Shown here piece after piece: positions 45,277 to 55,385 of a stretch of DNA of 64,000 bases. Source of the stretch: Cylicocyclus nassatus (lineage: Eukaryota > Nematoda > Chromadorea > Rhabditida > Strongylidae); NCBI GenBank assembly GCA_958299035.1, contig CATQJL010000223.1, positions 67,016,371 through 67,080,370 of the forward strand, written 5' to 3'. Position 1 is the stretch's first letter. Every line of letters begins with the position of its first letter. The notes beneath the pieces are model-generated. The model searched no databases, was not told the origin of the DNA, and saw only the letters and a list, made by a program, of their open reading frames with translations. A program made the translations under genes and the position numbers.

Positions 45277-46942
45277 CCAGTCCAAAGCGCCGCTTCGCGG
45301 CGCTTCGGACTGGCTGTGTGTGTGTGTGAAGTGGGATATGACTTCAAAGTTGAAACTGGAATCCTTTTCTTGCGCAGACATTCAACGAACCCAGAGATTA
45401 ACAAACATATGTCACAAATTTCCTGCTTTATGTGGTTTCATAAGTACTAACAAAAGTGCCAATAGATTTTTGCCGTTTTCTCCCAGCTTCCCAGGTATGT
45501 ACGCTCTTGTACTTTGCAAACTTGCGCTTTGCTGCCCTTCCTGAGTTCTTCGAGCCAAAATGCATCCCACTTTCCCTTAATTCCTTTTCACTCAAAAGCT
45601 TCCTTTATGAAACTTTCCAAACTACCATTCTTTTCTCGCACTCCCACATCCTTCAGATCTTACTTAGTCGTTTCAAGTCTTGCCTCAGAGGTGCCGCTGA
45701 GAAAATGCGAACTTACACCTTTACAGTCTGTCCCCCGAATCAGGCCAAAATTGACATGATGCGCTGCACCTTCAAGATTCCGCGTCATGTCTGCGGTTTG
45801 CTAATGGCGGGCTCGGCAACCTTATTCCAACTACGTACAATCTGTCGACTGTTTTGAGCCGGGGCCCTCCCCTCCTCATCGACTGTCCTGCGAAGTGCCC
45901 CAACACTTCACAACACTTCACTCTCCATTAAATCTCTTGGGCTCGTATGAAAACCTGGGGCGAGATAAGCGACGTTCCCCGTCATGAAAGGGCCGGGAAC
46001 ACAGTCGAACACATTGCGACTCTAACCAACATTCCAACTTATAATATAGAATTTTTTAAATCAAACAGCATCCCTTCCTCTTCACAAAATATGCTCTGTT
46101 GGAAGGGTGCACAAATTCTTTCCAATTCAACATCTTGCTTTCCCCCCAGCTCCACAGTCCACCCCAATTTCCAACTCATCTTGATAGGCTACTGACTTGT
46201 ATTCTATAAAGAGAGCTATTATTAAAGTTCAACTCCAGATTCAGCTATTCATCCAAGCAAATCTTCAGTGTTTATACGATTCTGGGGCTGTGCAATTTTT
46301 TGACAAAATTGCGCCAAAATCTACATGGGGTTGAGTTGGTGGTTAGTGAAGCCCTTTCTTTTCATCTTTTTTACACTGACAGCAAACAGATAGCATGTAG
46401 CTCTAAAATTCTATTACGATCGCAGTGACGTTTTCGTAGTATTTCTGAAATTTTCGGTCTTTTGAGAAAAATCAGAAATTCTAAGATGCAGTCTTCTGGA
46501 CCTACGATTTAGTGCCAAGTGAGCTTTTTGCACATCCAGCGTAGTTTCAAGACAATTCGCATCACCATGTTTCTTATCACTTAGTGGTTAACAATTTGGA
46601 AAGTTCACATAGTCTTGAGATGTGAAACGAATAAAATTAAAGACTTTCGAAAAGCATCAGACCTTACAATTACGCTTGATGTGAACTGAGGTGTCGAGTG
46701 AGGAGGAGTTTTATGGTGTTGTGTTCAATAGCTTTATTTTATGGTAAACATCATCGAGAAAGCCAAGTTAGCGCAAAATACGATGACGTCATTAGGTTGC
46801 ACTTACGCGACTGGGTAAAATCGTAACGGTAAACAGTATGGAAGCGAGCGAAAGTGCAAAAGTTAAGACAAAGATCTGGGCAAACATCCTTGCTGGTTGT
46901 TGACGTGCGATGGTCCCCCCTGCGCTTTATTATAGGGTATGA
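45277..46942 (-). mobile_element. 1.7-kb Helitron, family 2
   Basis: Minus strand starts TCATACCCTATAATAAAGCG and ends with the hairpin GTCCGAAGCGCC...GGCGCTTTGGAC and CTGG. Host A|T is preserved: block 1 reads GTCGA|TTACGG at 25022/25023. Next to the hairpin is a (TG)n run. Two frames of 133 and 95 codons inside (45456-45857, 45257-45544) have no recognisable Rep or helicase motif, so it is probably non-autonomous and may carry captured sequence. Confidence 0.88.
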
Positions 46943-47788
46943 TTACGGTAGGAACTTTCAGCATACTAGGTCGTGAATAACTGCCGTCTCAAAAAAAAAG
47001 GAATCGAAAAAACCCTGAGAACTTTTCTTGCAAAGATTTGTCCACACTAATGTTATAGAACGATCTATAACGAGTTTCTGAAGTTTTTTCAACGATGTAA
47101 ACAAATAAACAAATAATAAATTTCTAGAAATCACTTATCACTATGTATTTGGTATCCCTATAAGCAACAACAGAAAGTCTGTGTGTTCAGGGGTAACTGT
47201 ATGTTTTTTGAAGGCCCTTTCTGAGTGAGCCAATAAGCTGAAAATTTGCGCACATATGAACCTGTAGAATACCATAAGCTACTTTTTGAGCCTATTACAT
47301 ATGAAAATGTAAAAATATATTCTTCGAAAGAACAAAGCCTGCTTTGCAGAATGACATCGAAGCATTAGCAAAAATTTCGATTTCACAAATTTCACATAAA
47401 GTGTGCTAAATCGAGAAATTTGAAGTGCTTAAAATTGTGTGTTTGTCCAGTACTCCCGCATCTCCTACTCATGCACATGGTGCTATCCAACTTAAACATT
47501 CATATGTACAATTGCATTTTTTCGATGGCTAGAAATCAAAAGTGGCATGTTTGTGCAAAGCTAGTGCTGAAGTGTTCCCACATAGGTTGTCCTATCCATA
47601 AACCCTTGTAAGTATCATCAAAATTGCCTAGTCTGTAAGCAATAGTTTCCGAGCACCAACTATGGTGTATAACACCAAAAAACTTCAGCAATCCATTTTC
47701 TTCTCAATAATTAATTGTAGGAAAAATCCAGTTAACGAGAGTTGGAGATCCGTAAATTTTTTCTCAGTAGAGATCCGATCTTCATGTA

Positions 47789-49387
47789 TTAGGTTGTCTC
47801 AAAAGTAAAGTCCATTTCCAAATAAATTGAGGTGTTTTTGTTTTCCTGATTGACTTGGATACTATTCGATAGAGCGGAGCAAGCTCTACAAAAAAACCGC
47901 CAAAAATCCGCCTAACATTGTCGTTTTCCAGGCAAAATTTGGAGCCAGACTTCAAATTTCTAGCTCAAAAATCGGACCTCCTTCCAGAAAATACCTACGA
48001 ACTTTCAACTTGGTCTTTATATAATAGACACATAGTAGCACAAAAAATGTATTTGATTGATTTTTCCCGGGGCTCAAAATTGGGGAAAAAAGACATCCGA
48101 AAATACCAAAATACCACCACTTTTTTGGCGTTTTTCATGTAAAACTTGGCATTTTCCGAACATAAGAGCACATAAAAGAGTAAGGTTTTAAGATTATGTT
48201 AGGTTGTCCCGAAAGTTTTGTCGGTTTTTTCAAACCACTGTAAAACCACGCACAATAAGGACCTGAGAGAGTTTCAACATGCATTCGATGCAGCTTTTCC
48301 TTCTCTTTCTTGTGGATACACTTTCATACCATAATCTTGTATGATTTTTTGATAATTGCCAAAATTCTCCACCTGTCAATTTCACCTGCTCAAAGTTGAG
48401 CTGATTTTCAAAAATTTCATTACAAAGTTTCGAAAAAGACTAAGTATGGCTCAAATAGAGCAACTCTCGGGCTACAAGATCATATTTTTAGATTCCCCTA
48501 ATCTGCTGATTTCAACTTCAAAAAATTATTTCTCCGGAGGCCTTAATTTTTAGCAAAGTCAATGCGCAATTGCAGCAAAAGCATGAAAGCTTTTGCAAAT
48601 TCAAACTTATTCGTTATTTAACATCATTTATGCAACATAACCAAGTTTGATTTGCTTCGAAAATCAGCTTTTTGGAATTTTCGGTAATTTTACGTGATAA
48701 AACGTGTTCAAAAGCCGCGGTTTTTCTCAAATAAATAATTATTACAGACAATGTAAACGTGGCCCACGTAATCTATAATATGCACAATTTAGCCAAAGGT
48801 TTGCTCTATATAACAGTCACCGACGCTCATCGAAATTATCAAGATAAAAATTTTGAAAATTCAGGAAAGTTTTGGCGCTACTGCTGAGGTGCTCAAAAAG
48901 CCTGGCGATAACATCGTAAAGACGGGTAGATCAGGGAACAAATATAACTATAAGAAAGAGGACAAAAAAAATGAATAGAATGACACCTAGGCCGTCCATG
49001 GATTGGTGTTCTGTGAGGTATGGTGAGCGATGAAAGAAACCGACAAAACTTTCGGGACAACCTAATACTTAGAAAGGCTTGTACTATAATGACATGAGGG
49101 AAGGGTTGGGGGCGGAGCTTGCCATTTTTAGACTGTCATTTTTTCTCGCTTCCTATGCGCGCGAAAAAATCCGATAAGGGCATCTTTTAGTATTATCATG
49201 TGCCTACTGTATAATGAGCTGGAGGTCCGCAGTGTTTTTTTGGCTTCAAACTTTACATGAATGCGACTTAGGCGGACACTTGGCGGTCTTTTCGTAGAGC
49301 TTGATCTGTTTGAATGATACCCCAAGTCTACCAGTAAAGCAAAAACGGCTCAAACTATCAAAATAAGAGTTTTTTTGGGACAACTAA
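47789..49387. mobile_element. Long foldback mariner-like relic, copy 2
   Basis: Left TTAGGTTGTCTCAAAAGTAA and right GTTTTTTTGGGACAACTAAT; same inner landmarks as 26099-27732. Interrupted by a second mariner-type element at 48199-49065. Confidence 0.7.
48199..49065 (+). mobile_element. Mariner element with decayed transposase
   Basis: Inverted ends TTAGGTTGTCCCGAAAGTTT and AAACTTTCGGGACAACCTAA, flanked by TG (mutated TA) and TA; block 1 has the empty site near 26513 (ATTATACTTAAA). Around 48490-48570 the frame fragments read as SP-N-L..., then KNYFSG, at the place where mariner transposases have the SPDLAPSD(F/Y) block with the last catalytic Asp followed by a LxNFLxG motif. Stops and shifts interrupt it, so it is inactive. 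Confidence 0.75.
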
Positions 49388-49583
49388 TAATTAAATAACT
49401 GGATTTTGCTTCGAGACTTCAAAGGATCATATTTTTGCTAATGTTCAAGCGCCACTTTACAGAGCTTGCTTTGCTCTATCAAATAACTTTTATTTTATAT
49501 TTACTATACCGTGGTAGCGCAAGAAAGGTGCTCTAATCATGAAAACTCAACATATCCAGAGTTAGCGACTCTAACAAGCTTAA

Positions 49584-49896
49584 AGGCACCGTACACCCAA
49601 AGTGAGGGTTCACAAGATTTAATGGCCTAATGCCTAGGCCATTCCCCAAGTTTCCCCGCAAAAGATTGCTTCCGGAGCGAGAAATCCGCTCTGGAAGGTA
49701 CGTGATACGTGATCCAAAGGTGGTCACTCCGCCCATTTTGCAGCTTTGGGGCTGCGGCGCTGATATACGCCGGGCGACAACCGCGTCGCAGCACTGCAAA
49801 CTGCACCTCCACCGTGCCGCTTTCTCCAAAATAGGGGTTTTTGGGATTCTCGACTTCATATTCGAAATCAGGGCCTTCAGAAGGCCCGGAAGCGAC
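49584..49896. mobile_element. TTAA-type insertion in block 2
   Basis: After CTTAA the sequence AGGCACCGTACACCC resembles the end of the TTAA element at 11044, and block 1 (about 27930) lacks about 310 bases here. The right boundary near AGGCCCGGAAGC is unclear. GC-rich interior; two long frames on opposite strands have no support. Confidence 0.55.
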
Positions 49897-50011
49897 AAAA
49901 CATGGTCAATCTCCCAAAACCCCTTTCATAGTATCTACCATAACCCCACTATAATAAGGAAATCGGTGATTTGCTCTGTATTGCTGGCTCCATTTTGAAA
50001 CTCCCAATTAA

Positions 50012-50074
50012 AACCAACAGATTACCTAAGGATCGAATCGGTTGTCGATTCGATCCTTAGGTAATCTGTTGGTT
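50012..50074. repeat. Perfect 29-base-arm hairpin
   Basis: AACCAACAGATTACCTAAGG... and its exact complement are separated by only five bases (GTTGT). Related units carry only the left arm in diverged form (54363, and partly 28050). Confidence 0.9.
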
Positions 50075-50297
50075 ATTGGAGAGGGTGGTCAGTGCATATA
50101 TACTTTAGCCACATCATGATGTATGTAGATGAGCTATGAAATTGGGTTTTAAATCAAAATTATAATTCACTAGAAAACTTAACTCAAATAAGGCGTTGAC
50201 GCATGTGCTTACATGGGAAGGATACTAACTTACATTCGCTTTTTGAGATGAGACACATATATTTGGAATCAGCTTTGAACGCTAATTCCATTCTGGG

Positions 50298-50436
50298 CAT
50301 TCCTTTTACACTTAACATAGTCCTGGACTTCAAAATGCGGGAATTCGTCGAAAATCGAACCATCACATCAAACACTGAGTTATCTCAGCTGCCTCCAACG
50401 AAATCTATTAAAAACCGAACGTTCCTGCATTTGTAG
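50298..50436 (+). pseudogene. Terminal exon of the unassigned plus-strand gene, unit A copy
   Basis: Reads IPFTLNIVLDFKMREFVEN..., LSQLPP, then runs past the usual stop to 50436. The upstream exon and acceptor are replaced by other sequence, so this copy is probably a fragment. Confidence 0.4.
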
Positions 50437-50834
50437 TCGCTGTAGAGTGCTTAGGAAATCTCCTGAGTAAATCGTGTCAGATGTTGCCAAATTTGTTGCA
50501 TGGTGACTATGCGCGATCGATAACTATGGAAAACTATGAACAATAATTAAAGGTTTTAGAGCAAGCGCCTTCGCTGCAGGAGTCGCGCGGTTTCCCGCTA
50601 TCTGATGTTTTTGGATTGCGCTCACGATTCTTTACATACTAGATGTGTCCACTATTGTGAAAAAAGGCTCAGCAATGTTGGATCTCAATTGTTTTTCATT
50701 ATCAAATTTCCTGTCAATGATAACACAGGCTTTATTCGCAGTTACTTTTCACTCTTTTTTTCTTATCTCGAATGCACATTTGTAGTAGACGATTATGGAT
50801 CCACGAACAGTGTAGTCACATCCAAAGAGAACAT

Positions 50835-52294
50835 TCATGCCGGATCACGCCAACATGCGAAACAATCATACCACTTCGTCGTCTTTTTCGCATACCTGCG
50901 CAGCTGAAATGGCTAATATTATAAGCAATGAAGGCAGACGAAAAGAATCAAATGAGTACGAAGGGTAGGGAGTATTTTACAGAATGAAGTTCGATATAGC
51001 ATGAAGGTAGCATATCTATAAATAACTTTACCCGAACACGGACTTCATTCGCCACTTTTGGGAAGTGGAATTTCAGTTTCTCAATATCGTATCTACCAGC
51101 ACTGCAAGCTGCTCACTTGAGTTACGAATAGAATCGTTTGAAAGAAATGACGGACATACATTACATTCTCCTGGAAAAGATCAAAACCTTCACGAATATT
51201 AAGATTTCTTCCAGCGCCTTTTGCCAGATTGCAATCGAATTTCTGAAATAAAAGTCAATACGTAGACAAAAGCCGCTCTGTTTTTTACTTTTGGCGTGAC
51301 TCTTTTTGTTGTTTAGCACACTATCGTAATTTTGTACATATTTGTCTCCGAGCAAAGCGCGTTGAGAAGCGCGATAGAAAAATTCAAAATGACAATATTC
51401 AGCTTAAGAAAGCATTGCGTGTACCAAATTAGAACACGGTTGTCTTTTTGGCGTTTAGGGAACACTTTTGATAATGTTCTGAGGGAGGCGTTGTATTTCA
51501 CAATTGCTCTTAATACTACACATCATTTATTTGCTCGAAATATGAATTCCGAGTTGTAGTGTTGAATGGAAATATTTTATACATCATTCCCTTAAAACTG
51601 TTAGAAAGAGGCTGTTACGGTGTTTTCTATAATCCAACAAACTAGAAACAAAATTTAGTTGCTAGAATAACTTTGTACCTTTGGACATTCTATTTTCAAG
51701 CTACACACCACTGGTCAATATCCTTACCTATCAATTTTTTAATCTAATGACCGTGAAAGCTTTTGCAAAGAACTATCCTTGATGAAAATGACTGTGTTCT
51801 GTTAGGAATTACTTAGAGCTTTTCAGTTTTTCTATTTTTCTTCTCAAAATTAATTCGTAAGTCTACAAAGAAATGTTCAGCTGATGTACAGGATTAGTCA
51901 GAAAGAATAAGCCCGAAGATGTTACGAAGCGCATAATTTGCTGTTTGAACAGAATTAAAATTCTACAATCAACTTGTTGCCAAGCAACGATTTTCCAAAA
52001 ATAATGATATAACTTTCGCTAAGAGAACTTTGAAACCAACCAGATGAGTGGGTAGTTCAGGATCCAGATGTACACTGAGGTACTCTCCTAACATGTCGTT
52101 AAATACATTCAATTCTACGTTACTTGGTTTAATTTCATCAGACATTTTAACTCTTTTCTTAGTTATATTGCAGCGTCTGAAAGTCTCGAAATCAGCATAT
52201 GTCCACGCAAATAGTGCCTAAAATCTACTTATGATTTAATAAGGGGAGGAGTAAATATAAAACTTACTAAGAGGCATATGAGGGTGCGCAACAT
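50835..52294 (-). pseudogene. Secreted cysteine-module protein, member A (frameshifted last exon)
   Basis: Exons: 52294-52268 (MLRTLICLL), 52217-52041 (59 codons), 51242-51165 (W exon, NSIAIWQKALEEILIF), 51101-51032 (23 codons, AGRYDIEKLKFHF) and the last exon from 50903. Signal peptide MLRTLICLL-ALFAWTYA, cut likely before DFETFRRC. In the last exon one base is missing after the WRDP motif compared with B and C, giving TGA at 50837-50835 and removing FGCDYTV and KCAFE, whose codons persist out of frame and are followed by AATAAA near 50733. Either a recent pseudogene or a truncated variant. A linking exon between exon 2 and the W exon is not found, as in all members. Confidence 0.6.
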
Positions 52295-53092
52295 ACTTGA
52301 ATTGCTCTGTGCTTATGAAAGTACTGCACTGCGTTTTTATTTACGGCTTTGTTTCTCCATACTTCTTTGATCAGGCGATCCACATGAGGACATGTAATCG
52401 CATTCATCAGTCATCTAAAGTAGTAAGCGTAGAATCAGCACTTTATTTGTACTGAATATTCATGGTCTGAATGCAACAGTATATCACCTCATCCCCGAGT
52501 GAGATGCCTTTATCTTCTATCACATACCACTAACAAGAAAAGCCTTCAAATCTTTTATGGCTCCACACTCACAAGGGGAGGCAGTTTGGTCGAAGAGCCC
52601 TTTTGAGATAGGGTGTACACCTTTGGAGGGGGGGGGGGGAGGGGCTTGAGGGCGTAAAACACCGATTTTAAATTTGTCTTCCTTGTCTCAGGAAATTTTT
52701 GCACGACTAGTTGTGGACGTTTACTGGCGCAAGAAATTGAATGCTCGTATGAGATAAATCCGGCTGTTAAAAGTTTTTTAACGCTCAAATGATGCAGCGA
52801 TATGCAAATATATTTTTTGCGCAAAGTGTTCAAGTAAGTACCGCTCCATTGAATCGGATGTCAGCAAGTACCACAAGTTCTCGGTCACAGGAGCAGTCTA
52901 TAGTCGCATGAAGCTTTCGGAAACGATGATGGCTATGTTTGAGTCGGTAAGGCTTTGTTAAGAAAATCTCATAAATCAATTACTTTACCCAATAGGTTTG
53001 AGTCTGAGCTTACGAGCCTGCATAATGTCCAGCTGAGGAAGAACGCGAGGGATCAAAAGGAAAATTGCATTTGTAGCCTTTGATTTAACTGG

Positions 53093-53202
53093 TGGCGGCT
53101 GCAAGGAGGGGCTTCGTGACCTAATTAAGTCTAAGTAGCGATCAGGGGCCGGGCGCGAGCGGCATTGATTAGATCACAAATATCCCCGCTTTCCAGCCGC
53201 CA
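53093..53202. mobile_element. Foldback MITE with GGCGGCTGGAAGG ends, unit A
   Basis: Arms GGCGGCTGCAAGG...GTGACCTAATTAAG and inverse, around a GC-rich loop. Also present at 58999-59139 and 62969-63110, part of the tandem unit. Confidence 0.7.
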
Positions 53203-53452
53203 AGCCGATGGAAGCAAAGCTTAGAAAAGAGATTGCCGATATGGCTCTGGGATTCACTTGGAAAAGTACTAAACCTAAAAAAACATTCATCTAACGCCAA
53301 GATGATCGCACTGCAACTCCTTAACAGGTTTAGATCAAATTGCCAAAATAGCGTTCATTTGCACATTTTCAGTTTTAAATCGTGAGATGTACTTTACTAG
53401 TGCAGGTCCTTGTAATCTAAGTTTCAGAGGTGATTCGCTCATATTTAAAGTA

Positions 53453-53737
53453 TTATTTTTTCAGTATCTGATCGGCATGACTTGACTCTCGATGAACTCG
53501 GCAGCGTATCATTGGCATTTTTCTAGTCTTACGTTGTTCCTCTACTGCACATTTCTGCTCTACTGGCGTTTTGCTCTCGCCTCCGTTTTTTCCATTTTTG
53601 CTCTTCAGTGTATTCGAGTTTGTAAAGGTCTTTTCTGTGCACTTCCTGTGTATATGAAGGTTTTTTTTTGAAATCTTGCTGTTTCTTTTGTGACATCGCC
53701 GCCATCGCCGTTTTGTTACAATTTCTGATGAGTTCAT
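53453..53737 (-). CDS. Possible small basic protein, 94 codons
   Basis: Single frame from ATG 53737 to TAG near 53453, rich in Lys, Arg and Ser (RRWRRCHKRNSK; KNGKNGGESK). It lies in the only stretch of the 50-64 kb region that is not part of the tandem units (about 53.2-54.3 kb). An acceptor-like AAATTAG precedes the ATG by four bases. No homologue recognised; could be chance. Confidence 0.3.
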   Translation of the reverse strand: MNSSEIVTKRRWRRCHKRNSKISKKNLHIHRKCTEKTFTNSNTLKSKNGKNGGESKTPVEQKCAVEEQRKTRKMPMIRCRVHRESSHADQILKK

Positions 53738-53856
53738 AGCGCTAATTTCAGCATCGCTGAAGGGAGAACAAGCAGAAAGAAAAAAAAACGTGAGGATTTT
53801 GCAGGCACCACACCAGCAAAATTCACTCTCTAGAGTGATTCAGAGGAGTGTCCAAC

Positions 53857-54162
53857 ATGGAAAAAGCTGTAATCATTTACAGAATGCGACAAGAAAGCTT
53901 TAACATCGCAGCATGTGAGTTAGGCGAAGAATTCGAAATTTATCACAGAAGAAAAATGATATCCGTAGTGAACCCCGTGAATGCTTATATAGAAGCTAAA
54001 TTCTACGAAGTAAAGCTTTCAAAGCTTACTAGGAGTTTAGTTTCACAAGTAATTGCTCTCCGCCACATTTCAAAGATAGGCGTCCCGAATCTCACTAAGA
54101 GAATTGCAGATTTGCAGATATTTTGGTATTTTTCCGTTATCTGGACCCGTGGCAAAACTTGA
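53857..54162 (+). CDS. Possible 101-codon protein in the unique stretch
   Basis: Frame from ATG 53857 (MEKAVIIYRMRQESFNIAAC) to TGA 54162, with mixed protein-like composition (HRRKMISVVNPVNAYIEAK). An acceptor-like CTCTCTAG lies 25 bases upstream. Unique in the window and not recognised; donor sites inside (GTGAGTTAGG at about 53912) suggest it could be part of a spliced gene. Confidence 0.3.
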   Translation: MEKAVIIYRMRQESFNIAACELGEEFEIYHRRKMISVVNPVNAYIEAKFYEVKLSKLTRSLVSQVIALRHISKIGVPNLTKRIADLQIFWYFSVIWTRGKT

Positions 54163-54940
54163 AAAAATTGTTTCTCTCCTTGTACCAATTTTGGTTAAAA
54201 AAAGTTCATAGGATAAAGACTCAACCCTCTGCCACGTGTTAAGAAAATTAACATGTCATGTACATGTTTGATGGTTTCACTAAGAATTTGCTTAACCTAC
54301 CGATTTGCTCTATACTGCTCTCTATACTGCTGGCTCCATGTTGAAACTTCCAAGATGAAGCCAACAAATTACCTAAAGATTGATTCGACGGAAGTCATTG
54401 GAGATGCGACATCCTGTATGTAGTTGAGCTATCAAATTGGGTTCTGAATCAAAATAATAATTTGCTAGAAAGCTTAACGTGATGATAAAGTAATGACACA
54501 CGTGCTTAGCACATTAAAAAATTCAATAACGGCAGAATGTTCTAGAAAGAAACTTATGGGCATTTCTATCATCAAAATTTTTATGGTTTTTAGTGACTAC
54601 AAATATTGGAAAATGCTTGCTAAAATTGCTTATTGCACTCTAAGATAGCATTTAAAAAGGTTCGGCATCAGATTAAGCATGAATAAGCTATTTCCCGTGA
54701 GTTTCAGTCCAAAATGCTTAGGTGTTGGTAATTCTGGTTACTCTCAGCTTTACAAATTTCCCGCAAACAAAAGTCCACAACACCCTTACTAGAAGCGTCC
54801 TGCAGATACGGTTAGATTTGAAATCAGCTTTTTAGGTTCTTTGTGATGATATTCATTTGGTAGTGGTCAGCCATTTCGACTTCGCAATCTTACTCTGTCT
54901 CAGCAGTAGCTTCTTCGACATGGTCTATAAAGTTTTCTAG

Positions 54941-55046
54941 GCCTTCCTTTTACAATGAACACAGCTCTGGGCTTCAAAGTGCGTGAATCGTCGAAAGTCA
55001 AATCAACATATCAAACGCTGATTCATCTCAACTGCTTCCAACATAA
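54941..55046 (+). pseudogene. Terminal exon of the unassigned plus-strand gene, unit B copy (frameshifted)
   Basis: After TTTTCTAG the exon lacks one base in the VREF region (GTGAATCGTC instead of GTGAATTCGTC) and so leaves frame. Confidence 0.5.
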
Positions 55047-55379
55047 TGTATCGAAAACCGAACGTTCGTGTTTTTGTGTAGCTGTATGCTAAAGAAATCT
55101 TCTGCGTAAATCATGTCAGATGTTGCCAAAATTGTTCTATGGTTCTTAACCATGCGCGATCGATAGCTATAGAAAAAACAGTGAACCAGTAATTAAAGGT
55201 GTTAAAACAAGCGCGTTCGCTGCGGGAGCCGCGCGGTTTCCCGGTATCTGATGTTTTTTGAATGATGCTTACGATTCTTTATGTATTAGGTGTGTCCACT
55301 ATTGTGGAATAAGGCTCAGCAATGTTGAATTTCAGGTGCTTTTCATTATCAAATCTTCTGTCATAGTAGTAACATAGGC

Positions 55380-55385
55380 TTTATT
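55380..55385 (-). promoter_or_regulatory. Poly(A) signal overlapping the stop of member B
   Basis: AATAAA on the minus strand includes the TAA stop codon (GAATAAAGCC). Members A and C show the same tight arrangement. Confidence 0.6.

Larger units (their letters stand above)
32272..50440. repeat. Block 2 of the large direct duplication
   Basis: Direct, colinear counterpart of 6903-28722. It begins with TATACAGCAACT exactly after the foldback at 31138-32273 and passes without a break into the tandem units A-D. It contains the only copies of an 8-bp-duplication MITE, a 1.7-kb Helitron and a mariner relic. Confidence 0.9.

Noticed and set aside
45456..45857. 133-codon frame in the 1.7-kb Helitron as a Rep/helicase fragment
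   Set aside because: No HUH, Walker A/B or other helicase motif is present; overlapping frames are similarly open.
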